Part shown: positions 1 through 8,579 of the stretch, piece after piece
How the letters are laid out: every line of letters starts with the position of its first letter
Numbering within the stretch: the stretch's first letter is position 1
DNA from: Pedobacter sp. N36a
GTDB taxonomy: Bacteria > Bacteroidota > Bacteroidia > Sphingobacteriales > Sphingobacteriaceae
DNA length: 64,000 nucleotides
Direction of reading: 5' to 3'
Assembly: GCF_014472395.1 (NCBI RefSeq)
Contig: NZ_JACSZW010000001.1
Span: 62,001-126,000, forward strand
Translations under genes and position numbers: made by a program
Notes under the pieces: model-generated
Told to the model about the DNA's origin: nothing
Database searches by the model: none
Seen by the model: the letters and a program-made list of their open reading frames with translations, nothing else

Positions 1-1484
1 TCAATTTCTCTTTGCGGCACCGCCCAGACATCATGAACCTGAGGATTAAAAGCTCTGGATGGCCAGATCACATTTCCTTGTGAGTCATGTAATGGCAGTG
101 CATAGGTGGCCTGTGCATCTCCCCACCTCACTAAATCTCTGTGACGATCTGCCCATTCGCCCGCAAGCTCACTGCGGCGTTCTCTTTTCAAATCCGCCAG
201 ATTCATCCCTGATTTTGCGAGTAAACCTGCACGAACTCTGATTTTATTCAGTTCCGTATCACCAGCTCCAGCGCCGCTTACCATAATTGCGGCTTCTGCT
301 TTGATTAGCAATACTTCCGCATAACGCATCAAAGGAACATTCAAGTCTGTGGTTCCATTGTCTCCATTAGGGTTAACGTGTGTTGGTATTGGGTTTTCAT
401 AAGAGAAAGGCTCCATATATTTTTTAAACTGATAATCAGAGGTTGCTCCACCGTCTTTTGTGAAACTACGCTCCTGCCCGAAGTAGAAAAATTTATCACC
501 AGGTTTCAAAATAGTAGCCTCTCTACGCTGGTCGTTAGTTTCATAAGCATCATACAATTCTTTTGTAGGCAGATAATAGCCCCAGCCATTGTAAATGCCC
601 CATCCTTTATTGGTGAGCATGACACCTGGAAGCTTACTTCCCCAACCGGTACCGCCACCATTAGGCGTACAGACTACAGACCAGATATACTCTTTTGACC
701 AGTTGTTTGCTGCTTTGAAAACATCCGAAAACTTAGTCATGATCAATTCATGCTGACCAGAATTGATCACCATATCCGCATATTTTACCGCATTAGGATA
801 GTCCTTTTTATACAAGTAAACCTTTGATAAATATGCCCAGGCTGCTGTTTTATGTGCTTTTCCATAATCTGTCGCTTTGATATCCTTGAAATACGGCAGT
901 TGATCCGCTGCTTTCAAAAATAGCTGAATGATGTAGTCATAATTTTCATTTACGCTTTTCGCTCTTGGAATGGCTTGTGAAGGATCGCTATCCAAACCTA
1001 CAATTGGTACTCCTGCTTTCTCATTTCCATAGTTCGCTGCCAATTGAAAATACACCAATGCCGCATTAAAATAAGCATCACCGATCACCTGTTTCTTCAG
1101 GTTTTCATCCATCTGAATGGCTGGTACTTTATTAATGATATCATTGGCACGTTTGATCACCGCATAGCGCATCGACCATTGTGTTTCTGTATAACCACCA
1201 CCCACATAAGTTTTATTGAAGTTTTTAATGTTGTCCCCTTCTGGTTTGTTCCTGCCAGTCACCATATCATCGCTGGCATTGATAAACCAGAACATCCCTC
1301 TTCCATAAAAATTCTCATCGTTGTATTTTTCATACAAACCGCTTTCTGCTTTCAAAGCATCTTCAGGTGTTTTCCAGAAATTCTGGGCAGATGGTGCACC
1401 TTCAGGAGTAATTTTCAGTTGTTGTTTACAGGAACTTAAAATTGCCATTGCTGCAATGGCTACATACGTTATATTTCGTTTCAT
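1..1484 (-). CDS. SusD/RagB-family outer membrane lipoprotein (C-terminus cut by window edge)
   Basis: The minus-strand frame opens with ATG at 1484 and runs without a stop to base 1, giving at least 494 residues. The first 19 residues form a lipoprotein signal ending in ILSSC, with the lipidated Cys at residue 19. The following sequence has the helical TPR-like pattern of SusD/RagB proteins, including an NFWKTPEDA segment and a late LNKIRVRAGL segment typical of the family. SusD proteins sit on the cell surface and cap a SusC channel to capture oligosaccharides or peptides. The gene lies 18 bp after the SusC gene, so the two form a SusCD pair. The substrate cannot be told. The C-terminus lies outside the window. 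Confidence 0.93.
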   Translation of the reverse strand, partial: MKRNITYVAIAAMAILSSCKQQLKITPEGAPSAQNFWKTPEDALKAESGLYEKYNDENFYGRGMFWFINASDDMVTGRNKPEGDNIKNFNKTYVGGGYTETQWSMRYAVIKRANDIINKVPAIQMDENLKKQVIGDAYFNAALVYFQLAANYGNEKAGVPIVGLDSDPSQAIPRAKSVNENYDYIIQLFLKAADQLPYFKDIKATDYGKAHKTAAWAYLSKVYLYKKDYPNAVKYADMVINSGQHELIMTKFSDVFKAANNWSKEYIWSVVCTPNGGGTGWGSKLPGVMLTNKGWGIYNGWGYYLPTKELYDAYETNDQRREATILKPGDKFFYFGQERSFTKDGGATSDYQFKKYMEPFSYENPIPTHVNPNGDNGTTDLNVPLMRYAEVLLIKAEAAIMVSGAGAGDTELNKIRVRAGLLAKSGMNLADLKRERRSELAGEWADRHRDLVRWGDAQATYALPLHDSQGNVIWPSRAFNPQVHDVWAVPQREI

Positions 1485-1502
1485 TTTTCTTTCTTTTAAA
1501 AA

Positions 1503-4500
1503 TTACAAATTCACACTTAGACCCAATAGGAAACTTCTTGCCTGAGGGTATCTACCCACATCCAGACCATAGTTGTCCATACCGATTTCCGGATCAAAAC
1601 CTGAATACTTAGTGATCGTAAATAAGTTATTCGCGGTACCATAAACACGGATTGCACCTGTTTTTAGCTTATTGGTAAGGAATTTAGGAAGGGTATAACC
1701 CAGCGTCACATTGCGAATACGCAGGTAAGAACCATTTTCAATATAGAAGTCTGAAGCATTAAAGTTTCCATTGTCATCTGAAGTAGAAATGATCGGTACT
1801 TTTCCACCTGGATTTTCCGGCGACCAGGCATCCAGAATACCTGTTAATTTATTATAAGAAGGTCCGCTGGCACTGTAAGTCGTTCTTTTCACTGCGTTAA
1901 ACAGCTTATTACCATAAACACCTTGTGCAAAAATATTCAGGTCAAAGTTCTTGTAAGCAGCATTAAAGCTGAAGCCATAAGAAAAATCAGGATAAGCGCT
2001 GCCTGCAAAATGACGATCCCCGCCATCGATAGAGCCACTATTGTCTAAATCTGCAAACTTAAAATCCCCCGGTTTTGCTTTTGGCTGGATCTTTTCCCCT
2101 TTTGCATTGGTATAACGATCTACTTCTGCCTGAGTCTGGAAAATCCCCTCTGTTTTCAACACATAATAACTGTATAACGGCTGTCCAACTTTTATGAACA
2201 AAGGAGCCAGCTCATTTCTGAAGTTCTTATCTACTGGAAAACTTTCTGAACCTGGAGCCAGTTTGATGACTTTATTGTTCACTTTTGTCAGTGTGGCACC
2301 GATAGAATAGCTGAAATCTTTGTTTTTATCGCTGTTGTAATTGATCCCCAACTCTATTCCATTATCTCTGATCAATCCAGCATTAATGGTTTGTTTTTCC
2401 AGTCCTGCAGTTCCAGGAAGCTGTTTTGTAAAGATCATTTTATCCGTATTTTTGATAAAATAATCAGCGGTTAAAGTGAAAGTATTGCGCAGGATACCCA
2501 GGTCTAACCCAAAGTTTGTCTGCTTAGATTCTGCCCAGGTCAAGTTGGGATTTTCCAATACAGTAGATACATAGCCATTACTACTTGCTGGCGTTTGCCC
2601 GAAATACGACAAAGTACTGGTCAGCAGCGGATTTACATCCTGAGTCTGTAAACTTCCCAGGTTACCTAATACCCCATAACTACCACGTAGTTTCAATTCA
2701 TTTAACCAGGTACTTTCCACTAGGAAATTCTCTTTTGATAATACCCATGCTGCGGAAACAGAATAATAATCACCATATTTATTTTCAACTTTTGGGACCA
2801 TAGAAGTTCCATCACGACGGCCAATCAAGGACAGCATATACTTTTCCTGATAATTATAATTCGCTCTAAAGAACAAAGACGACATCGCTGTTCTATCCAT
2901 CTTACTGGCCGCCGGCTCGAATACAGAAGCATTCACCAGGTATCTTTTAGACGGAGCCTCATCATCAAAACCTTTACCTACCACATAAAACTCATCAAAT
3001 CTTGTCTTCTGAAAAGAAAATCCTCCTGTTAAATCTAACTGGTGGCTTCCAAAGGCCGTTTTATAATTAAAAACCTGTTCTGCAAGCAGATCATTTCTCC
3101 TGGAATTACCTTCTTCCAAGGAGTTGATCAGCATTGGCTTTCCAACTTCAGGACGTTTTGGTGTAAATATTTTTCTATTGTTAAATTCTTTAGTTAAGCT
3201 AAAATTCGATTTAAAGGTCAGGCCCTTAGCAAGGTCCAGAATGATATAAGGATTGATCAAAAGCACATTTTGAGGCCTGTTGATGTCTATGCGTTTCAAT
3301 TCCGCCACAGGATTCACGATATCACCATAATCGCCCGCAAAAGCACCGCCTGGTAAACCAGCAAAAGTACCATCTGGATTGTATGGCGTACCATTAGCCG
3401 GATAATAAATTGCCGACAATAAAGCACCAGTGTAATCACTGCTCGTATTTGCACCCTGACCATTCGTACTGCTGAAAGAAAGGTTTTCACCGATTTTCAA
3501 CCAGGAGTTCAATTTATGATCAGAATTAATCCTGAAGTTATAACGTTCCACCTCAGTATTTAAAACAATACCTTCCGCTTTACGGTAATTGAAACTTAAG
3601 TACATGGAAGATTTTTCAGAACCACCGGAAGCGGCCAGGTTATAATCCTGAGTTTTCCCAGTTCTGAATACTTCATCCAGCCAATTGGTACGGGTAATTC
3701 TGCCCTCCGGATATTTCGCAGGATCAAAAGCAGGAAGCAAGTTAGTTTTACCATTTCTTGCAGCAGTTTCTGCTACTACCGCCCTTTGTTCTGCATTTAA
3801 TGGCCTTAACTTTTTCCAGGCACGCTGCGCACCGGCTTTTGCATCAAAGCTGATTTCCATCTTACCCGTCTTACCTTTTTTCGTAGTGATCAGCACCACA
3901 CCTCCAGATGCTCTGGCTCCATAAATAGCGGCAGCACCATCTTTCAGCACAGAAATTGATTCAATATCATTTGGATTCAGCACTGGCGTTCCAGGAAAAA
4001 TCGAACCATCCACTACATAAAGTACATTCTCCCCATTGATTCCACCAGAACCGCGAATGTTGACACGCGGACCAGAAGTAGGGTCACCACCTTCATTGGT
4101 GACCATTACACCAGGTGCTTTTCCTGCCAGTACTTCCCCAATACTGTTTACTGACCTGGAAGATACTTTATCTAAAGCAACCGTACTCACTGCACCAGAA
4201 AGGGTTGCTTTCTTCTGCGTTCCATAACCCACTACTACTACTTCCGACAATAACGACCGGTCTTCCATCAGCACCACGATCAGTTCCTCATGTTCGGCAG
4301 TTTTCAGTGTTTTAGTTTTATAGCCCACCATGGAAAAAGATAAGGAGGCATTTTCTCCAACTGCGATCGTAAACTTCCCGTTTGCGTCCGTAGTCGTGGT
4401 TCTTGGCAATCCAACCACCTTTACCGATACCCCTGGCATCGCTATTCCTAAAGAATCCGTCACTTTTCCTGAAACACTAAAATCGGGTTTTGCTGGAGGA

Positions 4501-4862
4501 ACAGGGATTTTTCTCAGGATCACATGACCTCCCTTTTCCTGGAAATCAAAGCCCATCAGGCGCAGTAATGCTGAAACGCGCTCATTTTTCAAAGCCGCAT
4601 TTTCCTTGATTTGATGTTCAGGAACCCCATCTGGATTGTATACAAAATGAAGTCCGGTGCTCGCTTCAATTTCTTTAAGCATAGCGATGGTGGCACGTTT
4701 TGGCCCCACCTTAATCGTGACCCTACTTTTCTCCAGTACCTGAGCCATCGTAGGCGAGGCTGATAATCCCGCACAAAAGGTGCACAGTATAGAAAAAGTT
4801 AACAATGAATATTTCATGGCTTTCAAAAGAGCTGGTGACCTCTTTACTGAGGATTTTTTCAT
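1503..4862 (-). CDS. SusC/RagA-family TonB-dependent outer membrane receptor with STN domain
   Basis: The product is 1119 residues. A basic start and hydrophobic segment ending near SASPTMAQ form the signal peptide. An STN domain (roughly residues 45-118) follows, then a carboxypeptidase-regulatory-like domain (about 126-213), a plug with VVVGYGTQKKATLSGAV, and a C-terminal 22-strand-type barrel ending in GLSVNL. SusC proteins import large ligands using TonB energy. The STN domain normally contacts a FecR anti-sigma factor, and fecR and an ECF sigma gene lie directly upstream, so the locus is probably a self-inducing trans-envelope signalling unit. I chose the ATG at 4862. An in-frame ATG at 4943 adds 27 residues before the signal peptide and sits 3 bp from a 27-bp palindrome, which makes it less likely. 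Confidence 0.93.
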   Translation of the reverse strand: MKKSSVKRSPALLKAMKYSLLTFSILCTFCAGLSASPTMAQVLEKSRVTIKVGPKRATIAMLKEIEASTGLHFVYNPDGVPEHQIKENAALKNERVSALLRLMGFDFQEKGGHVILRKIPVPPAKPDFSVSGKVTDSLGIAMPGVSVKVVGLPRTTTTDANGKFTIAVGENASLSFSMVGYKTKTLKTAEHEELIVVLMEDRSLLSEVVVVGYGTQKKATLSGAVSTVALDKVSSRSVNSIGEVLAGKAPGVMVTNEGGDPTSGPRVNIRGSGGINGENVLYVVDGSIFPGTPVLNPNDIESISVLKDGAAAIYGARASGGVVLITTKKGKTGKMEISFDAKAGAQRAWKKLRPLNAEQRAVVAETAARNGKTNLLPAFDPAKYPEGRITRTNWLDEVFRTGKTQDYNLAASGGSEKSSMYLSFNYRKAEGIVLNTEVERYNFRINSDHKLNSWLKIGENLSFSSTNGQGANTSSDYTGALLSAIYYPANGTPYNPDGTFAGLPGGAFAGDYGDIVNPVAELKRIDINRPQNVLLINPYIILDLAKGLTFKSNFSLTKEFNNRKIFTPKRPEVGKPMLINSLEEGNSRRNDLLAEQVFNYKTAFGSHQLDLTGGFSFQKTRFDEFYVVGKGFDDEAPSKRYLVNASVFEPAASKMDRTAMSSLFFRANYNYQEKYMLSLIGRRDGTSMVPKVENKYGDYYSVSAAWVLSKENFLVESTWLNELKLRGSYGVLGNLGSLQTQDVNPLLTSTLSYFGQTPASSNGYVSTVLENPNLTWAESKQTNFGLDLGILRNTFTLTADYFIKNTDKMIFTKQLPGTAGLEKQTINAGLIRDNGIELGINYNSDKNKDFSYSIGATLTKVNNKVIKLAPGSESFPVDKNFRNELAPLFIKVGQPLYSYYVLKTEGIFQTQAEVDRYTNAKGEKIQPKAKPGDFKFADLDNSGSIDGGDRHFAGSAYPDFSYGFSFNAAYKNFDLNIFAQGVYGNKLFNAVKRTTYSASGPSYNKLTGILDAWSPENPGGKVPIISTSDDNGNFNASDFYIENGSYLRIRNVTLGYTLPKFLTNKLKTGAIRVYGTANNLFTITKYSGFDPEIGMDNYGLDVGRYPQARSFLLGLSVNL

Positions 4863-4945
4863 ATTTTTATCTGTTTTATAACTTGAATTGGTTTTAAAAT
4901 ATTCCGGCTTTATAATTTCGACGTTAGCAGCCGGTTTTAACATTT

Positions 4946-4972
4946 ACCGGTACTGATCTGATCAGTACCGGT
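4946..4972. repeat. 27-bp perfect palindrome between fecR and susC
   Basis: Two perfectly complementary 13-base arms (4946-4958 and 4960-4972, reading ACCGGTACTGATC on the plus strand) surround one central base. It lies 22 bp past the fecR stop and 84 bp before the chosen susC start. No long T-run follows on the minus strand, so it is not a classic intrinsic terminator. It could be an RNA hairpin that sets the relative level of regulator and receptor, or a protein-binding dyad. Confidence 0.75.
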
Positions 4973-4993
4973 TTATTGATCCCCTTTATATTT

Positions 4994-5947
4994 TCATTTT
5001 CTATACACATTAAAAGTTTTATGATTTTCGGATGCACTGAACTTCAATTGATGGAGCGCACAAATGATCTCCAGAATCTCTTCAGGGCTTTGCCTGGTAT
5101 TAAATACTCCTGTACATTTTAATTTTCCCAACGAAGGACTACCCAGGGAGATGTGGATATTATAGGCGTATTCCAGCTTAGGAATCAGGTCTTCCATAGC
5201 GATGTTTTCAAACTTCAGGTCAACCAGCAGTTTAACAGGCGTATCCTTGATTTCAGCACGCTGATGTACCTTATCATAGGAAAGCTCCTGCCCTTTAGCC
5301 AAGGTTCCAAATACCTGATGGGTGTTCCCTACAGCGACCTTACCAGTGGCTACCTGGATAGAGATATGCGGTCGGTTTTTATAGGATTGTATCCGAAAGG
5401 AAGTCCCCAGTACTTTGGTGTACAGGTCATTGCTGGTTTTCACCAGGAAAGGTCGGTTTTCCTCATGAGCCACCTCAAAAAAGGCCTCTCCTTCGGTCAG
5501 CGAGATTGTCCGGTCCTTGCTTTTGAATTTCAAAGGATATACCAATTGAGCGAGCGGCGCCATGATCACCTGAGAACCGTCACTAAAAACAATGATTTTT
5601 TTCTCGGAGGCAGTGGTATGCAGGGTAACAAACCTTTCTTTAACCACCTCTGTTTTTTGAACAGACCAATAGCCAATACCGACGGCAAGTACAAAAAATA
5701 GGACTGCAGCAATTTTAGCCAATCGGTAAGTTCCAAAAAGACGGTAGCTTTTAGCGTCCTTCCGCGCCATTTCTTCCTGAAGGTTCAAGAGTACCGCCGC
5801 GGCAATTTCTGATTTCTTCCCTTTTGGCAGGGGAGTTTGAAATTCATAAGACTGGTACCAGTGTTCTACTTGCTCCCGTTCCTGCGGACTGGCTTCTCCA
5901 TTTAAATATTTACTGAGCAGCAATTGTGCTTGTTCTTCCTTTGTCAT
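4994..5947 (-). CDS. FecR-family anti-sigma factor
   Basis: The product is 317 residues. The N-terminal cytoplasmic part (about 1-85) is the sigma-binding region. One membrane helix around residues 90-110 (AAVLFFVLAVGIGYW) follows, then the periplasmic FecR domain with the family signature segments SDGSQVIMAPLAQLVYP and LTEGEAFFEVAHEENRPF. A C-terminal DUF4974-like part ends in the CALHQLKF region. FecR proteins hold an ECF sigma factor inactive until a signal arrives from the TonB receptor. The gene sits 63 bp downstream of the sigma gene and upstream of the STN-containing SusC gene, which is the expected order for this type of signalling. Confidence 0.93.
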   Translation of the reverse strand: MTKEEQAQLLLSKYLNGEASPQEREQVEHWYQSYEFQTPLPKGKKSEIAAAVLLNLQEEMARKDAKSYRLFGTYRLAKIAAVLFFVLAVGIGYWSVQKTEVVKERFVTLHTTASEKKIIVFSDGSQVIMAPLAQLVYPLKFKSKDRTISLTEGEAFFEVAHEENRPFLVKTSNDLYTKVLGTSFRIQSYKNRPHISIQVATGKVAVGNTHQVFGTLAKGQELSYDKVHQRAEIKDTPVKLLVDLKFENIAMEDLIPKLEYAYNIHISLGSPSLGKLKCTGVFNTRQSPEEILEIICALHQLKFSASENHKTFNVYRK

Positions 5948-6010
5948 CTACACCTATGTCAAATGAAAAGAAGAATGGTACTAACCAAAGTTGTTACGCT
6001 TAGGTTAAGT

Positions 6011-6580
6011 TTAGATGAACAGGATGCAAATGGTCAATAGCAATAAATAAGACAGCCTTTTCTTCATCACTTTTAAAGCCGAAGAAATTTGATTTTTTAC
6101 CGTTTGTGCAGAAAGATCCAGCTCTTCAGAAATCTCCCTGATAGATTTTTCCTCTTGTCTGCTCATAGAAAAGATCACCCTCATTCTTTCTGGAAGCTCC
6201 TGAATCGCCTCTTCTACTTCCTGATGGAGCTCTTTGAGCATTAGCCCATGGGCAGCCGAAAGACCGCTGCTATCCATCATCAAAAGCCGCAGATCTTCCT
6301 GATGTTTTTCTTTAACCTGGGAAGATCGGAAGTAATTGATCACGCGGTATTTGACCGCCCCCATAAAATAAGCAGAAAGACTACTCTTCAACTGCATGTT
6401 TTCCCGGTTTTCCCAAAGGGAGATAAAGATCTCCTGACAGATGTCCTGAGCAATTTCCTCCTCACGTACCCGTTTATAGGCGGCGTCCAAAACCTCCTCC
6501 CAATAGTAACGGTAAATGTGCTCCATTGCCTTATGTTCCCCCCGCTTGAGCAGCGAAAGCAATTCAGTCTCTGCTATCAT
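6011..6580 (-). CDS. ECF RNA polymerase sigma factor (sigma-70 family, Bacteroidota type)
   Basis: The product is 189 residues. Region 2 is visible around DAAYKRVREEEIAQDICQEI and IFISLWENRE, and region 4 as a helix-turn-helix around EEKSIREISEELDLSAQTV. The length is normal for the Bacteroidetes expansion family. The last dozen residues (LSYLLLLTICILFI) are hydrophobic, which is common in this subgroup. The gene is first in the sigma-fecR-susC-susD series and should direct transcription of the susCD genes once FecR releases it. Confidence 0.93.
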   Translation of the reverse strand: MIAETELLSLLKRGEHKAMEHIYRYYWEEVLDAAYKRVREEEIAQDICQEIFISLWENRENMQLKSSLSAYFMGAVKYRVINYFRSSQVKEKHQEDLRLLMMDSSGLSAAHGLMLKELHQEVEEAIQELPERMRVIFSMSRQEEKSIREISEELDLSAQTVKNQISSALKVMKKRLSYLLLLTICILFI

Positions 6581-6647
6581 CTGATGATCCCTCTGGTAAT
6601 TTTTCCAAATCTACCTCGGGCATATTCCCTTAACGTTAAGAAATCTT

Positions 6648-6800
6648 TTAGTTAATAATAAGGCTGCTAAAACGAATCATCACTTGACATCCAGAAAAAT
6701 CAAGGCAAAAAGAAAGCGGAGTCCCTCTTCTAGCGATTTGGTTCTCCGTTTTCACCTCTTCATTGCCATAGCAACGAAAAAGCATCAAATGCGTTGTCAT
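6648..6800 (-). CDS. possible small ORF (50 aa) with a strong Shine-Dalgarno sequence
   Basis: The frame starts with ATG at 6800, begins MTTHLMLFRCYGNEE, and ends at a TAA at 6648. An AGGAGG sits six bases before the ATG, which is unusual here because most genes in the window have no clear Shine-Dalgarno sequence. I recognise no domain and see no signal peptide. It could be a genuine small protein, a leader peptide of the region upstream of the sigma gene, or chance. The ribosome-binding site is the only direct support. Confidence 0.3.
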   Translation of the reverse strand: MTTHLMLFRCYGNEEVKTENQIARRGTPLSFCLDFSGCQVMIRFSSLIIN

Positions 6801-7105
6801 TCTAACCTCCTTTGGTGCTCTTAGTATTTTTCAACTTTGATCCCATTGAAATTTAATGCTCACATTCTTCCGTAGAATAATGGATCATTTTAAATGTTTG
6901 TCCCGAATCCAGTGAGTATATCTACACTTCACAGCGTAAGTATTTTAAGCATCATTTTCTCTGTCTCCTTTGAATCTGATCTTTTACTAATTCATTGAAT
7001 GCTTCAGAATCTTCTGCCCTGCGGCACTTATTCTTTTTGAAATCATTCTTTCAAACGGCTAAAGAACTTCCTTTTTGATATATCTAATTTACGAAGTATA
7101 ACCCA
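6801..7105 (-). other. presumed transcribed leader without a recognisable gene
   Basis: This stretch lies downstream of a strong minus-strand promoter and upstream of the small ORF and the sigma gene. The only protein-like segment is a frame without a start codon from 7050 to 6952, ending in KDQIQRRQRK and preceded by a stop at 7051-7053. That may be a gene remnant. I looked for RNase P, tmRNA and 6S RNA signatures and found none. No function can be assigned. Confidence 0.35.
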
Positions 7106-7111
7106 CTAATG

Positions 7112-7143
7112 CAAAGATAATTAGAAATTATTTTTAACACAAA
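7112..7143 (-). promoter_or_regulatory. Bacteroidota-type promoter reading leftward
   Basis: On the minus strand the sequence reads TTTG (7143-7140), a 20-base spacer, then TATCTTTG (7119-7112). This matches the Bacteroidota consensus of a -33 TTTG and a -7 TAnnTTTG about 19-20 bases apart. Transcription would begin near 7105 and run toward the sigma gene, about 525 bases away. Confidence 0.6.
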
Positions 7144-7184
7144 TTCCACAGGTTACTAACAGGTTTTACACATAGTTATCAACA
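7137..7184. repeat. array of five ~11-bp units with TAACA/CCACA/TCAACA cores
   Basis: ACA triplets occur at 7137, 7148, 7159, 7170 and 7182, giving spacings of 11, 11, 11 and 12 bp. The units resemble degenerate DnaA boxes: TTATCAACA (7176-7184) differs from TTATCCACA at one base, and TTCCACA and TTACACA are weaker matches. The array overlaps the -33 box of the leftward promoter and lies just after the rpiB stop. It may be a protein-binding array, possibly for DnaA. The identity of the binding protein is inference. Confidence 0.45.
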
Positions 7185-7191
7185 TTGATTA

Positions 7192-7662
7192 TTACCCTGG
7201 ATTTTGCTCTTTACCTCCCCATTGTGCTTCTATCGCCGCAATTTTGTCCAGACGTTTCAAATGTCGTTCTTCTCTGGAAAATTCTGCTTTCAGAAAAGCA
7301 AATACAATATCTTTTGCCAATTCCAGACCAATCACCCGCGCGCCAAGGCATAAAATGTTGACATCATCATGCTCTACAGATTGATGTGCGGAATAAGTAT
7401 CATGGCAAACACCTGCCCGGATACCTTTAAATTTGTTGGCCGCAATACTTACACCCACCGCACTTCCACAAATCAGAATCCCCCTTTTACCTTCTTTATT
7501 CAATACCGCTTCTGCCACTAAGGCCGCATAATCAGGGTAATCACTTGGTGTAACAGTATGCGTACCAAGGTCTAGCACCTCATATCCTTCCTCATTTAGT
7601 GCTGCAGCTAAAATTGTTTTATAAGCAAAGCCTGCATGGTCTGAACCTAGAATAATTCTCAT
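7192..7662 (-). CDS. rpiB: ribose-5-phosphate isomerase B
   Basis: The product is 156 residues and interconverts ribose 5-phosphate and ribulose 5-phosphate in the pentose phosphate pathway. The start MRIILGSDHAGFAYK holds the conserved SDHAG motif, and DYPDYA and the segment CGSAVGVSIAANKFKGIRAG form the substrate loop. Most RpiB/LacAB proteins have CGTGxG or CGSGxG there, so the Ala in GSAVG is a small deviation. The downstream NILCLGARVIG motif is intact. The gene stands alone on the minus strand, with a divergent DUF4397 gene 116 bp away. Confidence 0.95.
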   Translation of the reverse strand: MRIILGSDHAGFAYKTILAAALNEEGYEVLDLGTHTVTPSDYPDYAALVAEAVLNKEGKRGILICGSAVGVSIAANKFKGIRAGVCHDTYSAHQSVEHDDVNILCLGARVIGLELAKDIVFAFLKAEFSREERHLKRLDKIAAIEAQWGGKEQNPG

Positions 7663-7778
7663 ATTGTTTGGGGTACAAAATTCATTCCCATTTACCCAAA
7701 TTTTTAATCTATCGAAATTTGTAGCGTTTGATCAGCGCATCTCGTTTTAGCAAATAACAATCTAAAAGTTTATTCAAT

Positions 7779-8486
7779 ATGATCCTTTCTACAAGAAAAA
7801 TTACCGGAAACTTAACTAAGCTGATGACCGGCGCACTATTTACCATAAGCAGCTTATTACTAAGCGCTTGTTCTACAAAAGAGACCCCAGTTCCAGAATC
7901 AGCCTCTTTAATGATGGTGAACACCTCACCTACCCCTGCTACTTACAATATTTATGTGAACAACTCACCGGCTAATCAAGGCGCAATTCCATTTGGAGGT
8001 GCATTGCCGTATTTGAGAGTTGGCACCGGGGATCAATCTATTAAATTCACCACTGCAAGCAGCACAGAAAGCTTGATCACCAAAAAAGTTTATACTGAAA
8101 ACAATAAAGCTTACTCTCTTTTTTTAATCGGAAAAGATGATAAACTGGACTATTTAGTGATCAAAGATGAAATCATACAGGCCCCAAAGGAAAAAGCGCT
8201 GATCCGTTTCATTAATCTATCTCCAGATGCAGGAGCATTAGACCTAGGCATTAAAGAAGGTGCCATCTTAATCAGCGATAAAGCTTATAAAGTAAACAGT
8301 GCTTTTATAGAAGTAGAAGCTAAAACCCAGACGCTGCAAATCAAAGACAAAGCCACTGGAGCAGTGAAATCAGAATTGGTAGATGCCCAAATTAAAGCTG
8401 GTGGTATTTATACCATCTTAAGTATAGGAATGATGGCTCCAACAGGATTAGAGCAGAAAGCAATTGCAAAACTGATAACCAACTAA
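7779..8486 (+). CDS. DUF4397-domain lipoprotein
   Basis: The product is 235 residues with a lipoprotein signal ending SSLLLSAC (Cys at residue 31). The mature part follows the DUF4397 pattern, with short beta-strands such as ASLMMVNTSPTPATYNIYVN and ALIRFINLSPDAGALDLGI. The repeat of two similar strand groups suggests a beta-sandwich. These proteins are envelope lipoproteins, and no biochemical role is established that I can name. The gene is monocistronic and ends at a strong bidirectional terminator. Confidence 0.85.
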   Translation: MILSTRKITGNLTKLMTGALFTISSLLLSACSTKETPVPESASLMMVNTSPTPATYNIYVNNSPANQGAIPFGGALPYLRVGTGDQSIKFTTASSTESLITKKVYTENNKAYSLFLIGKDDKLDYLVIKDEIIQAPKEKALIRFINLSPDAGALDLGIKEGAILISDKAYKVNSAFIEVEAKTQTLQIKDKATGAVKSELVDAQIKAGGIYTILSIGMMAPTGLEQKAIAKLITN

Positions 8487-8502
8487 TAAAAAATTAAAGC
8501 AT

Positions 8503-8540
8503 AAAAAATAGGCCTTCGCAAATGGAAGGCCTATTTTTTA
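8503..8540. terminator. bidirectional intrinsic terminator
   Basis: A 15-bp perfect stem (8503-8517 with 8525-8539, core AATAGGCCTTC) has a 7-base loop. The arms begin and end in A- and T-runs, so it can stop transcripts from the DUF4397 gene on the plus strand and from the secreted paralog genes on the minus strand. Confidence 0.88.
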
Positions 8541-8579
8541 TCCTATACTGCTGGAATGAAGCAGTGTCAGTAAGCTTGC

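Noticed and set aside
5153..5701. A 182-residue plus-strand frame opposite fecR.
   Set aside because: The FecR frame has a full set of family motifs; the opposite frame has no recognisable feature.
6581..7111. RNase P, tmRNA or 6S RNA gene in the long gap.
   Set aside because: None of the conserved core sequences of these RNAs could be found on either strand.
7137..7184. A chromosome replication origin.
   Set aside because: Only one unit is close to the DnaA box consensus, no dnaA or dnaN gene is nearby and no AT-rich unwinding region is clear, so only the phased array is reported.
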